A DNA stretch of 64,000 bases, taken from the NCBI GenBank assembly GCA_047967505.1, contig CM106540.1, one strand, 5' to 3'. Position 1 is the stretch's first letter, and every line of letters starts with the position of its first letter. A model generated the notes under the pieces. The model did not search any database. It was given only the letters and a program-made list of their open reading frames with translations, and was not told the origin of the DNA. Source of the DNA: Dipteris shenzhenensis (Eukaryota; Polypodiophyta; Polypodiopsida; Gleicheniales). The translations under genes were made by a program, and so were the position numbers. Of this stretch, positions 33,922 through 44,870 are shown in pieces.

Positions 33922-34721
33922 TAGTGACTAAGTAGACAAATGAGCTTTCTTTATATGGACACAAGTTAAGTCTTCCTTATGCACGTGAGAGCACGTGATC
34001 TCCATGGAATGATGACGCGAACACTTTGCTCACCTCGAGAGAGATTCCTTAGGCTAGTGACTAAGTCGACAAATGAGCTTTCTTTATACGAACACAAGTT
34101 AAGTCTTGCTTATGCACGTGAGAGCACTTAGAGCACGTGCTCTCCATGGAATGATGATGCAATGAGCACTTTGCTCGCCTTGAGAGAGCTTCCCTGTGTG
34201 ACTATTGTGACTCAAAGGCTAGCAAGAAGCTGGCACCACTAGCACTTTGTGCTCCGTAGAAGTAACAATCTTGCTCAGCCTACCCCAGAATTCATTAGTG
34301 ACTCTCTTAGATGTGCAGCCCAAGGCTCAAGTAGAATTGAGCCCCAATCTTTTTGGAGTATTTTTCACGCCAACCACAAAGGCATTCACTCTTACAACAC
34401 TAGTAGTTCCCTATCCGATACAAGGACACTCTCCAAGGAGGCTGGGTTCACGAGAGACCTGTTTCCCTGCAAGGGAAATGCCCTACTCATTTGAGCACTA
34501 GTGGAGGGAGGGTCAGTCCCACATGCTTGGAAAGGGAAGGTTGCAAAGGGAGGGCTGCAGGGTTGCAGAGGAGGGATGGAGGCTTGCTATTGGACTCAAA
34601 CACTTTTCCTTGTGTGGAAACAGGTATAGTACCCACCAGTCTGGCGGCATAGGCTTCCATAAGATTGCAAGTGGAACTAGGTGTTCACACAGTCCAATGG
34701 CATTGTCTAGAGCTGGAGAGA
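33922..34721. repeat. Module A' (second copy of A)
   Basis: Diverged copy of 31723-32521. Here the TAGTGACTAAGT(A/C)GACAAATG start is itself duplicated (33922 and 34055), adding about 130 bp. The internal CCAGTC duplication of module A is absent. Confidence 0.85.
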
Positions 34722-35704
34722 TGTGAGAAGGTGATTTGGTGTGCAGCTTACCATTAGTGAAGGCTAAAATCAGGCAATGGGATTTAAACTCCACCAACCC
34801 AAGCCTTTAACGATGTAGGTATGTGCCTCCTTCCTTTCATGAAAGGCATCACAATATGACGAAAAGGGCTCAAGGAGGCCTTTCTCCCTAGGCAAGGGGG
34901 AGGAAAATGCCAAGCGACTCTAAAGTGCTTTCATGAGCATCAAGGTTCAAAGGGACATGGCTATGGTAGTTTGATCGGCTCATATTGGTTTGCAAGTTCT
35001 TTTTTACCCCAACAGTTGGATTTTTGGGGTTATGATTTTGAATGAGGGGTATTATTTGGTGGAGTGTATTCGTCAAGCATGTACTTATGCTATGTGTGTG
35101 TATTATATGTTGAGTTGTGCATGCATGTTCTTAGATTAAAAAGTCCCATCAATAATTGAGCCATACAATTAATTCCATCAATTGGATAAAAAGTAAAAAA
35201 AGGGGAACATATTTAAAAAAAATGTTTGAGACATCTAAGTTGAAAAATGCAACAACTAGAATTTGCAAAAATTTCCACCACAATTAAGAATTTGTAATAA
35301 TATTGAGTTTGACAAACACAAAATTGAGAAAATATATCGAATCCTCAAGCAGTCCAGGTTCTAAGGTCAGGGTCCACTTAGTTGCCACCATCCAAACAAA
35401 CTAGGTGTTCGAACATCATAGTTATATTTGGGTAGATAGGTAATGCCTGTTTTCCCTGGCTTGTTATTACTTTAACTTGGAATATAGACAACCATATGGA
35501 TTCTGAGATAATTAAAAAAAGTTTAAGTCACAGTTGGAGTAAGGAGCGAAAGAGTGCATGGGTTGAGAAGGGATTAGAGGAGGTATGGGAGGATTAGTGT
35601 TCTTAGTGTGTGGGGTGGTTAAAAAGAGAGTATAAAGTGGAGATTTCACAAGGGGTACATAAAAGATTAATTCATAGTTGGGAAAGTATACATGTGTGTG
35701 TGTT
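34722..35704. other. Anonymous AT-rich DNA
   Basis: Separates A' from B'. No gene recognised. A 66-codon minus-strand frame at 35512-35712 has no domain. Confidence 0.45.
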
Positions 35705-36888
35705 AGATACATTTACTAATCAAAATTATTGTGTGTGTGTGTGTGTATCTCAATGATTTGCAACCTAATATAGTGGCTCTACAAGAGCACAATGAGCATA
35801 TGTATGCAAGCAAGATCGGACACTTTATTGGTTATGATAATTTTAATGCAGGAGGGCATTCTTTTCTAGGTGTTGCCTTTCTTGTGAAGCCTGCTCCTCA
35901 TTGTGGCTTTAAATGATAAGGAAGTCAGGTGGATTATTATGCAATGTCTTATTCAAGTTGAAATACTTGAATTTGCTGTGGTTTATACACCCAATCTTCT
36001 CATCAAGGAGCATTAATTTGGGACCTATGCAAAAATGTCTCTCGCAGTAACATGCATTTATCTGTTAGGATTTTAATAATGCACCCTAGCATGGGGATAA
36101 TACATCTGGTAACACCCACATGCTGATGTTACAACACCATGATTGGTCTCAATTAATATCTCATCTCAATCTTGTGGATCTTTGGAAGGAGTTGAAGCCT
36201 CTGCTTTAAAAAAATATACTTTTTAGCACAATGCCTAGTATGTATATCGGGCACGATTGAACCATTGGTACATGGGAAGTGTGCTGCATATGATGCTCTT
36301 ACTTGCCAAATGTGGGTGCATTCTCCCTTCCCCCATTCTGATCATACTCTGTTATTCCTAAGGTTGCCTTTTCATGAGATGCCACATGATAGGTTGCTAG
36401 ATAAAAGACTCCTTATATTTTAATCATAGTTATTTGGAGCAAGATGAGTATAAGGAAAGGGTTAACAATGCCATTGCACCATCTCTTTGGGAACTAGTGC
36501 CAGATTGATTTTGATTATGCCTGGAATGCTTTTGTCTCTCGCATGCAGGCAGTAATCCGTGACTATGAGAAAAATTACCTTCATGACTTACGGAAAGCAA
36601 TTGTGCTGATGCTAAAGCTAACTGCCAAAATTTATTAGAATTCACTCATATCAGGATTTTAACTTAGCTTGAGTTGCATGCCTATGTGGAGCTAAGCATC
36701 TGTTGTAGAGTAATGATCATAGGAAAATTGTCAAATAAGTCTAGGCAAAAGGCTCTCTTGGGTAAGGGTTGCTCTTCTAAAGAGTTTTTCAGACTTCACA
36801 TTATAAAGGCTATTTGTCGGGGTTTCACATCTGATGGTTGTTGGACTACCTCACAGGTGCACCTTGCTGATAGAGCATACCAATAATG
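35705..36888 (+). pseudogene. Module B': LINE endonuclease fragment
   Basis: The frame from 35731 reads DLQPNIVALQEHNEHMYASK, with the APE-type LQE catalytic glutamate, then FLGVAFLVK. After stops, the text near 36060 (DFNNAP) matches the GDFN block, and 36137 onward gives DWSQLISHLNLVDLWKELKP. From 36674 a 70-codon frame contains NKSRQKALLGKGCSSKEFF, like the linker before LINE RTs. No RT core is present. This is the fuller copy of module B. Confidence 0.72.
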
Positions 36889-37083
36889 GAAGAAAAAGAC
36901 ATGTTTATTCATGGGTAGAAGTGCCCTTCTATAGGCAACTGATACAATGCATGTGCCCAAGGGAGAGCCTCGGGAGAGCATCTCCAATCTAGTCACACTA
37001 ACCACCATGTGGTGACACACAAACTCACACTAACCTTGTACCCCTTGGTACAACCCCATTACATCAATTTGTCCCAACATAAC
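36882..37083 (-). repeat. Segment C, copy 2 (LTR-like), split by Copia1
   Basis: Begins AATAATGGAAGAAAAAGACA and continues through CATGTGCCCAAGGGAGAGC to CCCAACATAAC, where Copia1 inserted. The interrupted sequence resumes at 42950 as ATAACCCCCCACAAATTGAT. Confidence 0.6.
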
Positions 37084-37254
37084 TGTGGGGGTTAAAGGTC
37101 ACTATGCCTTAACCTCGGTTATGTACAATACTCAAACACATATATAAATGAATGAAAAAGAAGATTAGGGTGGTTCTGCACCCACCAAAACTTGTGTGGC
37201 TCTCTGTCTCTCTCTCTCCTTCTTCCGTTCTTGCTTCCGTTGAGAGCACTCTCA
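37084..37254 (+). repeat. Copia1 5' LTR
   Basis: Starts TGTGGGGG and ends CTCTCA. TATATAAA at 37141-37148 is the likely promoter TATA box. A (TC)n stretch lies near the 3' end. Confidence 0.95.
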
Positions 37255-37256
37255 AC

Positions 37257-37269
37257 TGGTATCAGAGCC
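37257..37269 (+). promoter_or_regulatory. Copia1 primer binding site
   Basis: TGGTATCAGAGCC, complementary to the 3' end of initiator Met-tRNA, two bases after the LTR. The leader from here to the gag ATG at 38674 is about 1.4 kb, without a supportable gene. Confidence 0.95.
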
Positions 37270-38673
37270 TGGGTGATCTAGCTGAGCATGCGTGAATGCT
37301 TGAAGCTCAGTAGCTCTGTGGGAATCTTTATGGGCGACTTTACTTGCATCCGAGTATGCAGAGACCTTGGAGGAACCTTTGGAAAAGTTACTTTGGCTTT
37401 GCAAAGTGGTTTTGAGAGCCTGTTAAGTGGTTTCAAAGAAAAAGTCATTTTTTGAGCTTTTCCCTGTTCTGTTCGATGACAGAGACTCCGTATTGACTTG
37501 TAGAGGTAACTATTGCTTGATTTTGGTGTCCACTTCACTTCAGGAGCTTGGAAACACCTTTATTCTTGAATCTGGGATCATTTCATTGGATTTCTGACTC
37601 ACTGTGTCAGTTTCTGCGTTTTTTGCCCGGGTGTTGGAACTCAAGTTTGGAGCAACCATTTGCAGATCTGTCAGTTCCGGTGGACTCAGGAGGTCCTAAA
37701 ACTTCTATGTGCTCATCATTCGCACTCTGGTAGAGTTTACAAACAGCTCTATTTCCAAAAACGTTTTTCAGTCCGTGTGTTGGACCCAGTGATTGAGACC
37801 ATAGTTTCCAAAACCGTCTGTCCCATTGCGTTTTGGACGCCCAAAAACCCCTACCTGTCAGTTCTTGCATGATTCAGTGGAGGATTTTCAGAGTTATAGA
37901 TCTCTGTGTATTCGATTTCGTCTCTCTGTTATGCATTTTTCATTCTAAGGTTTTGAAACCTTAGATTTATGCCACATGGCAGTGGATAAGTGTTGACTCC
38001 CATTTCTCACTCATCGGTTGGGATTTTGGAGTTTTGGCAAAAGAGAGATATTTGCAGATCTTCCTTCTGATTCCGATTATGCAATGGCGCCCATGTTTTG
38101 AGGCATCTCAGGTTCTATTTTCAGTAGCGGTCATTACCGTGGGACTATGATTTCTTGAGCATACCTTATGCAGATCACTCTGGTTACAGTTTGAGTAGTG
38201 TGTGCGCTCATTCGTGGTGTGCATTGGGTTGCAGTGGATGATTTATAGGCCATTTGGATGCATTACGGTCCATATTGGATGCACTGATAGGCCCAAATTG
38301 CCTTGTGGGATGCTATTTTTTATGGACGCTTTGCACATGGATGCTATTTTATGCTGAGGGACAGCTTTGACACATTACAGGTGATGCACTGATAGTGCTA
38401 TGCTCTCTTGGATGAGATATTATTGATGCATATGCCAGTGGACGGTGTTTATGCTTGAGTCATTTGGCACTTATTGGCATTTCCTTTTGGGCCAAATTTG
38501 CTCATATGGATGCATAGTATATGCACATGAGTCAGATGCATCTTTTGATGCTTTGAGCTTTGAGTTTTGGTGATATTTCACTCTATTATGGCATACACAT
38601 TTGGGTGCACCTGGTATTTGGTGTGATTCTCTCTTGCAGGCACTAGCATTTGGGATTTTGTCTCATTTGCATC

Positions 38674-39663
38674 ATGGCATCCTCTTCCATGTCTGAAAAG
38701 GAGTTTTTCAACATTAAAAAGTTTGATGGGACAAACTTTTCTTTGTGGAAAGAACAAATAAGGGATGTGCTTATTCAAAAGAAGCAGATTAAACCCTTGG
38801 CAGGGATTGAAGCTAAGCCTGCAAATATGTCTGAGGATGATTGGAATGAGTTGGATGAATTAGCAAAGTCTACTATTAGACTTCATCTTGCAGAGTCAGT
38901 TTATTTCATAGTAGTAAATGAGCAGACTACGGAAGATTTGTGGAAGAAACTGTGTGCCACTTATGAGAAGGAAACTGCCTCTAATAAAGTTTACCTCATG
39001 AAGAGGTTGTTTGAGCTGCAGATGAAGGAAGGGGTCTCCATTGCTTCTCACTTGAATGAATTCAATATTATTTTCAGCCAACTTCAGGCTCACAAGATGA
39101 ATTTTGATGTGGAGACTAAGGCAATATTTCTCTTATGTTCATTGCCATCCTCATGGGATACCTTCCGTACAGCTGTCAGTAACTCTGCACCTGGTGGAGT
39201 ACTAAAATTTGATGATGTTGTGGGTAGCTTGTTGGCCGAGGAGATTAGATGGAATTCTATGGATGGCAACAAGCAGGATGCAGCCTTAAATGTGCAAAGG
39301 GGCAGATCACAGTTCAGGGGGAAGTCCCAAGAAAGAGGGAAGTCTCGTAGCAAATCCAGGGCATGAAACATTGAGTGTTACCATTGTGGCAAGAAGGGCC
39401 ATATGAAAAAGGATTGCTACAAGCTAAAAAGAGAGCAAAAGGATAAGAAAAAGAATGCAAATTGGGGTGCAAATCAAAAGGAAGAGAGTCCAAGGGAGGA
39501 CAAAGGAAAAGTGAAGATCGAGGAGATCAATGCAGTCACACATGATAGTGACAATGATGTTCTCTTCATGTCTAGTTTATCTACAGAGTTGCTTACCACT
39601 TCAGATGATGCATATTCCCAGGATTGGATTTTGGATTGCTTCATTCCATGTTACTCCCCATAG
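38674..39663 (+). pseudogene. gag: Copia1 gag
   Basis: ATG 38674 (MASSSMSEKEF) was preferred over upstream non-ATG codons because Copia2 has its ATG at the same place. The copia gag domain shows FDGTNFSLWKEQIRDVL, then LMKRLFELQMKEG and SSWDTFRTAVS. A basic RGKSQERGKSRSKSR stretch precedes the zinc knuckle CYHCGKKGHMKKDC. A TGA at 39364, where Copia2 has CGG, cuts the frame just before the knuckle. The frame then stays open to 39663, where a 5-nt deletion at the protease active site shifts it. Confidence 0.93.
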
Positions 39664-42600
39664 GGAATGGTTCTCCACTTATGACAGTGGAAAGACAGGT
39701 TGTGTGCATCTTGGAAATGACTATGCATGTGACATAGTGGGAGTAGGTGACATAAAGTTTTCTTTTGCAAATGGGTCTGCATTTTTTTTGAAACATGTGA
39801 GACATGTGCCTAAGCTGACCAAGAGTCTTATTTCAATGGGTCCGCTAGATGATGCTGGTTTTCACACCACTTTTGGCTTTCAGAGTTGGAAAATTCAGAA
39901 GGGCTCTATGCTTTTGGCCAGGGATGCCAAGTGTGGGACTTTGTATCCCTTACATGTGTCAGGGGTATTTGATCATGTTGTTGCAATAACCGAGCAGCCA
40001 AGCACTTCTTTGTGGCATTGCAGGTTGGGACACATGAGCCAGAATGGAATGAAACTCTTATGCCGTTTGAGTTATGTACCGCATTTGAGTTTCTCTGATT
40101 TTGAATTTTGTGAGCATTGTCTCTATGGGAAGCAAACTAAATCAGCCCATAAAAGAAGGGGAAAGAAAGAGTTTGAAATGCTTGATTTGGTGCATTCAGA
40201 CGTATGTGGTCCCATGCCTACACGGTCATTAGGCGGGGCTGAATACTATGTGACATTCATTGATGATGCAACTAGGAAAGTGTGGGCTTATGCTATAGCT
40301 CGGAAGAGTGATGTGTTCCAGGTATTTCAGAAATGGCTGGCCTTGGTTGAGAATCAGTCAGGTAGAACGCTTAAATGCCTACGGACTGACAATGGTGGAG
40401 AGTATCTCTCTCATGACTTTCAGCATTTCTGTGATACACGTGGGATTAAGAGGGAGCTCACATCCCCTCGTACTCCAGAGCAAAATCCAGTTGCAGAAAA
40501 GATGAATCGCACCATTCAAGAAAGGTTGCAATGCATGCTTTCCAATGCAAGTCTTTCTGGTGGTTTTTGGGCTGAGGCAATGAAGACTGCAGTGCATGTG
40601 ATCAACAGAACACCTAGTAAGAGTTTGGATGGTGGTATTCCTGAAGAGGAATGGAGTGGCAAGAAGCCCTCTTACTCTCATTTGCGTTTATTTGGGTGTG
40701 AGGCATATGCACATGTGCCAAAAGAGCTTCGAAAGAAGCTAGATCCTAAGTCTAGGAAATGCATCTTTCTGGGTTATGGTGAAAGTGGAGAGATGGGCTA
40801 TCGTCTTTGGGACCCAGAAGCAAAGAAGATCATACGCAGCCATGATGTGGTCTTGAATGAGAAGAAGATGCATAAGGCACCCATGAGGGATGTGGAAATG
40901 AGGAGAATCACTTTCCAGGATGTGAATCCACCTGCATATGTTGATAGACAGCAAGCTGTCCATGCACCAAATGTGTAAGAAATGGTACCACCAAGTACTC
41001 CCACAGGTATACAATCAAGGGTAGATGATGGATCATCTATTGGTGGAAATGATGAGCCAAATGTGGCTGATATGCAGGTGGGACAACAAGCTGAAATTCC
41101 CTTGAGAAGATCATCTAGAGTGTCTAGACCGCCTGATAGGTTTGTTCCAGGGGTAGACTATGTGATGCTTACTGATTGCGGGGAGCCTTCTTGCTACAGA
41201 GAGGCTATGATGCCTGAGGATCAGTGCAAGTGGGAGTATGCTATGCAATCAGAGATGAGTTCACTTATGAAGAATAAGACTTGGGACTTGGTTTCTTTGC
41301 CACATGGAAAGAAAGCATTGCCATGTAAATGGGTCTACAAAATGAAGGTCACAGGTGATGATGTGCCTAGGTACAAGGCCCGTTTGGTTGCTAAAGGGTT
41401 CAAGCAAGAGAAGGGTGTGGACTTTGATGAGATATTCTCTCTGGTTGTGAAGATGACCACACTTAGATGCATGCTTGGACTAGTGGCAGCAAAGGATATG
41501 GAGCTTATGCAGATGGATGTCAAGACAGCTTTCTTGCATGGGGAAATTTACATGGTGCAGCCGGAAGTCTTTGAAGAAAAGGGCAAAGAGCATTTAGTTT
41601 GCAAGCTGAAGAAGAGTCTCTATGGTCTTAAGCAAGCACCTAGAGAATGGTATCAGAAAATTGATGCTTTCATTCGGTCCCAGGGTTTTAGAAGGAGTAA
41701 AATTGATCACTGCCTCTACACTAAAAGAGCTAAGGATAATAGCCTGATTATCTTGGCACTATATGTGGATGATATGCTATTGGCTAGCAAGAATACTTAT
41801 GAGCTAGATGCATTAAAGGCAAGGTTTCATGAGGCCTTTGATATGAAGGATTTGGGATTTGCACGTCATATTCTTGGTATGCGCATCACGCGTGATCGGA
41901 GTAGGAAACTCCTTTGGTTTTCACAAAAAGAGTATGTTACAAAAGTATTGCAGCGTTTCAATATGGAGGGGGGGAAGGCAGTGAGTACTCCATTGCCTCC
42001 ATATGTGAAACTGAGTCATATAGATAGTCCCAAATCAGATGAGGAGAGGGCCATGATGGCCAAGGTTCCTTATGCATCAGCGGTTGGGAGTCTTATGTAT
42101 GCTATGATAGCTACTAGACCAGACATTGCATTTGCAGTGGGAGTTGTTAGCTGGTATATGGCTAATCTAGGAAAAAGGAATTGGGAGGGAGTTATGTGCA
42201 TCATGAGGTACATGAAGGGTACCAAGGAGATGTGCATTTGCTTTGGTAAAGGAGACATGCGTGTACTTGGGTACACAGATTAAGACTATGCAGGGCATGT
42301 GGATAGTAGGAGATCCACTTCTGGTTATGTGTTCACCTTTGCAGGTGGTACAGCGTCGTGGATGTCTTGCAAACAGAAGTGCATTGCTTTGTCTACCACA
42401 GAGGCTGAGTATGTTGGTTGCAGCCACAGAGGGTTGCAAGGAGGCTATATGGCTTGATCGGCTAGTGGGAGATTTGAGGATTCATATAGGTGTACCGACA
42501 TTGCATAGTGATTCCATGAGTGCTATTCAGCTAGCACGGAATACGGTCTTTCATGCAAAGACCAAACACATTGAGGTCAGGTACCATTTCATCAGGGAGG

Positions 42601-42725
42601 TACTTGAGGACAAGCGCATAGAGCTTGTCAAGGTTCATACAGATGATAACCCTGCAGATATGCTGACGAAGAGTCTACTTAGTCAGCGGTTTGAGTATTG
42701 TCATGTATTGATGGGCATTGGATAG
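39637..42725 (+). pseudogene. pol: Copia1 pol (protease remnant, integrase, RT, RNase H)
   Basis: The frame resumes after the 5-nt deletion and runs to TAA at 40976 (CAA in Copia2). It holds the pre-integrase LWHCRLGHMSQNGMKLLC with CEHC, then integrase with HSDVCGP, LRTDNGGEY and VAEKMNRT, so D-D-E is retained. The next segment, to 42283, is the RT: WVYKMKVTGDDVPRYKARLV, DVKTAFLHG, LYGLKQAPREWYQK, YVDDMLLA (41762-41773). A 12-nt in-frame deletion removes DLHE after FLHG. TAA at 42281 and a 4-nt insertion near 42413 break the RNase H (STTEAEYV, then LARNTVFHAKTKHIEVRYHF). Confidence 0.93.
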
Positions 42726-42767
42726 TATGCTCACTGGTTGTTCTCCCTTAAAGGCACATTGTCCTTT

Positions 42768-42949
42768 AAGTGGGAGGTTGTGGGGGTTAAAGGTCACTGT
42801 GCCTTAACCCCCATTATGTACAATACTCAAACACATATATAAATGAATGAAAAAGAAGATTAGGGTGGTTCTACACCCACCGAAACTTGTGTGGCTCTCT
42901 GTCTCTCTCTCTCCTTCTTCTGTTCTTGCTTCCGTTGAGAGCACTCTCA
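42768..42949 (+). repeat. Copia1 polypurine tract and 3' LTR
   Basis: AAGTGGGAGGT (42768-42778) is followed directly by the LTR at 42779-42949. The same join is found in Copia2. Confidence 0.94.
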
Positions 42950-43098
42950 ATAACCCCCCACAAATTGATGACCTCATCCCATCAGTAGTACATGGAAGCT
43001 TCATGGCTTTTTCACACCTAGTAACAACACTCATGACCCCAACCTATGACTCACTCTAGATTTGATTCTTGGTTTACAATTGGGAGAATAGACAATGA

Positions 43099-43932
43099 CT
43101 ATGCATGGGAAAGTCCCATAGGTCGAACAAGGAAATATCTGACAAAACAGCTTAGAAGATAAATGTTGACCTGGGTGGTGAAAGAAATGAGATCCTTAAT
43201 CTCCTCTGGTTCTTCTTCTTCTTTCTCTAATTCTTCCATAGGATTTGCTAAAAGTATCTTCTTTGCATAGCATTCCTTTTCAAAGTGACCAAGCTTTCCA
43301 TAGAAATTGCACTTCATCTTGCTCTTACTGCTGGTAGATCCTTTGAAGTTACTTTTGACCAGATATGCCTCACTTGCTTTGTAGTCATTCCTTTGTTTGA
43401 TCTTTCTTTCTTCTTGCAAGAGGAATTGCCTCTATATCTACCAAACAAGACTCTGGTATATTAGTGAGAATAGTTACAATGGTACCATACTCATCAAGTA
43501 GACTCTTAAGCAATATAGCAATAACAATGTCATCATCAATATCAAACTTGATGCTTGAGTCAATATACTTTTCATGGAGTTTAGATGTGAGGATATTGAT
43601 TATCCTTTATCCAGCTTTAGATTAAATAACTTAATGAGCATGCTATACTTGGAACATTTCCCCTGTGCTCCAAAGACAGTCTCAAGGTGCCTTCATGTAG
43701 CATGTGCACTTTCAAAACCATCAATGTGATGAATAAAGGAATCACTTAACCCAAGAGCAATTATCCCTAACACCTTTTCATATCTAGGTAACCATAATGC
43801 TTCTCCTTCTCTAGTAGTAGGTTTCTTCTCTTTCCCATTAGCAATATTCCAAATTCCCTTTTTCATGAGTCTGGTCTCCCATGTGTGAGATCCCTCACCC
43901 TCAAACTTATCTATCGTTGTCTTGGTAGCCAT
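43099..43932 (-). pseudogene. gag: Copia-type gag remnant, minus strand
   Basis: Minus-strand frames at 43693-43932 (MATKTTIDKFEGEGSHTWET, then LSDSFIHHIDG) and 43099-43419 (zinc-knuckle region) are the two ends of one copia gag with the middle broken by stops. The knuckle reads CNFYGKLGHFEKEC, with tyrosine replacing the second cysteine of CCHC, so it could not bind zinc normally. No pol is found to the left. It is unrelated in sequence to the Copia1 gag. Confidence 0.75.
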
Positions 43933-44601
43933 AGGGAAATTCTTACCAATAATGGCAGTGTCTAATCCCTTTACAACTCTTCAGAAAGAGCCATCACTAT
44001 ATAAGTGCATATTGCAAGCAAGAAAATGTGAAAAACCAAGGTTCTTTGCACACTAATAGTAGTAGGGAGCTTGAGATTTGGTTGGAAGCTTTGTGACCTT
44101 CCTATAATTGACAAACTTGGGCCTTTTCTTGATAGGTTTCTTTACTCTGATGTATTGAAGGTTAGATGACTCACAAGAGGTGGCCATTGGATAAGCATGT
44201 CATTGATCACAATCAAGTGAGCACCACTAAGTCATCTCCATAAATGCAAAGTACAATGACAAGTTTTTTTAGTTGACTTGGTCAACTATTAAGGCCACCA
44301 AACTGTCAAAATTTGCAACCAGAGACAGACAAAACTTGGAGGCCAAAATTTGAACTAGTAAGTGCAGCTCTGATAGGGGTTTGTGGGTAAAAAGATAGGG
44401 TCTTATACCAGAGAATGTCCTTGCAAGGGTTGGCAAAATCTCATCTAGCACCACCCATGATAGTTGCACCAAGTCTGACTAGTCTTTCAGTGATTTCTCC
44501 TCAAATACTGGAGCATTGCGGCACAAATTTTACTTGAAGCTAGCTTGAGGTGTCGCCCAGCCTCCCCTAAGAGGAATGAGACAGATATTGTTCTAGCAAC
44601 T
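43933..44601. other. Spacer between the minus-strand gag and Copia3
   Basis: Upstream (leader) side of the minus-strand gag. No LTR or primer site found. A 67-codon minus-strand frame at 44269-44472 has no domain. Confidence 0.4.
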
Positions 44602-44858
44602 TGTTGAGAGTTCACGCTCAACATCATGTGATCATGTGTGCATAGCACCATCACGTGATCATATGTGCATAGCACTAACCTTATAGAGTGCTATAAAGGA
44701 AAGGGTTAGATTCCCTAACCCTAACCCTAAAAGGGTTTGTATATATTCTATTTTTTCAACTAATTCTAGTGTACAGTTAGTCATTTGTGGTGTGCTCTCT
44801 AGCTGTGCCCTCTCTCCTCATCTCCACTCTTCTCCTCTCCCCTCTTCATATTTTGTCA
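44602..44858 (+). repeat. Copia3 5' LTR
   Basis: Begins TGTTGAGAGTTCACGCTCAA, whose GTTGAG-TTCACG-CTCAAC is partly self-complementary, and ends TTTTGTCA. It contains CCCTAACCCTAACCCTAAAA at 44714-44733, a telomere-like patch, and GTATATATTCT as TATA candidate. A second partial repeat, GTGATCATGTGTGCATAGCA/GTGATCATATGTGCATAGCA, lies in U3. Confidence 0.94.
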
Positions 44859-44870
44859 TGGTATCAGAGC
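44859..44870 (+). promoter_or_regulatory. Copia3 primer binding site
   Basis: TGGTATCAGAGC directly after the LTR CA. Confidence 0.95.

Larger units (their letters stand above)
37084..42949 (+). mobile_element. Copia1: full-length Ty1/copia retrotransposon
   Basis: 171-bp LTRs (TGTGGGGGTTAAAGG...CACTCTCA) flank a primer site, gag-pol and a polypurine tract. The insertion is bounded by a perfect 5-bp duplication ATAAC (37079-37083 and 42950-42954). The LTRs differ at about seven positions by eye, so the copy is not new. gag-pol is damaged at several points. The sister copy is Copia2 (53490-59171). The order GAG-PR-INT-RT-RH identifies Ty1/copia. Confidence 0.96.
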
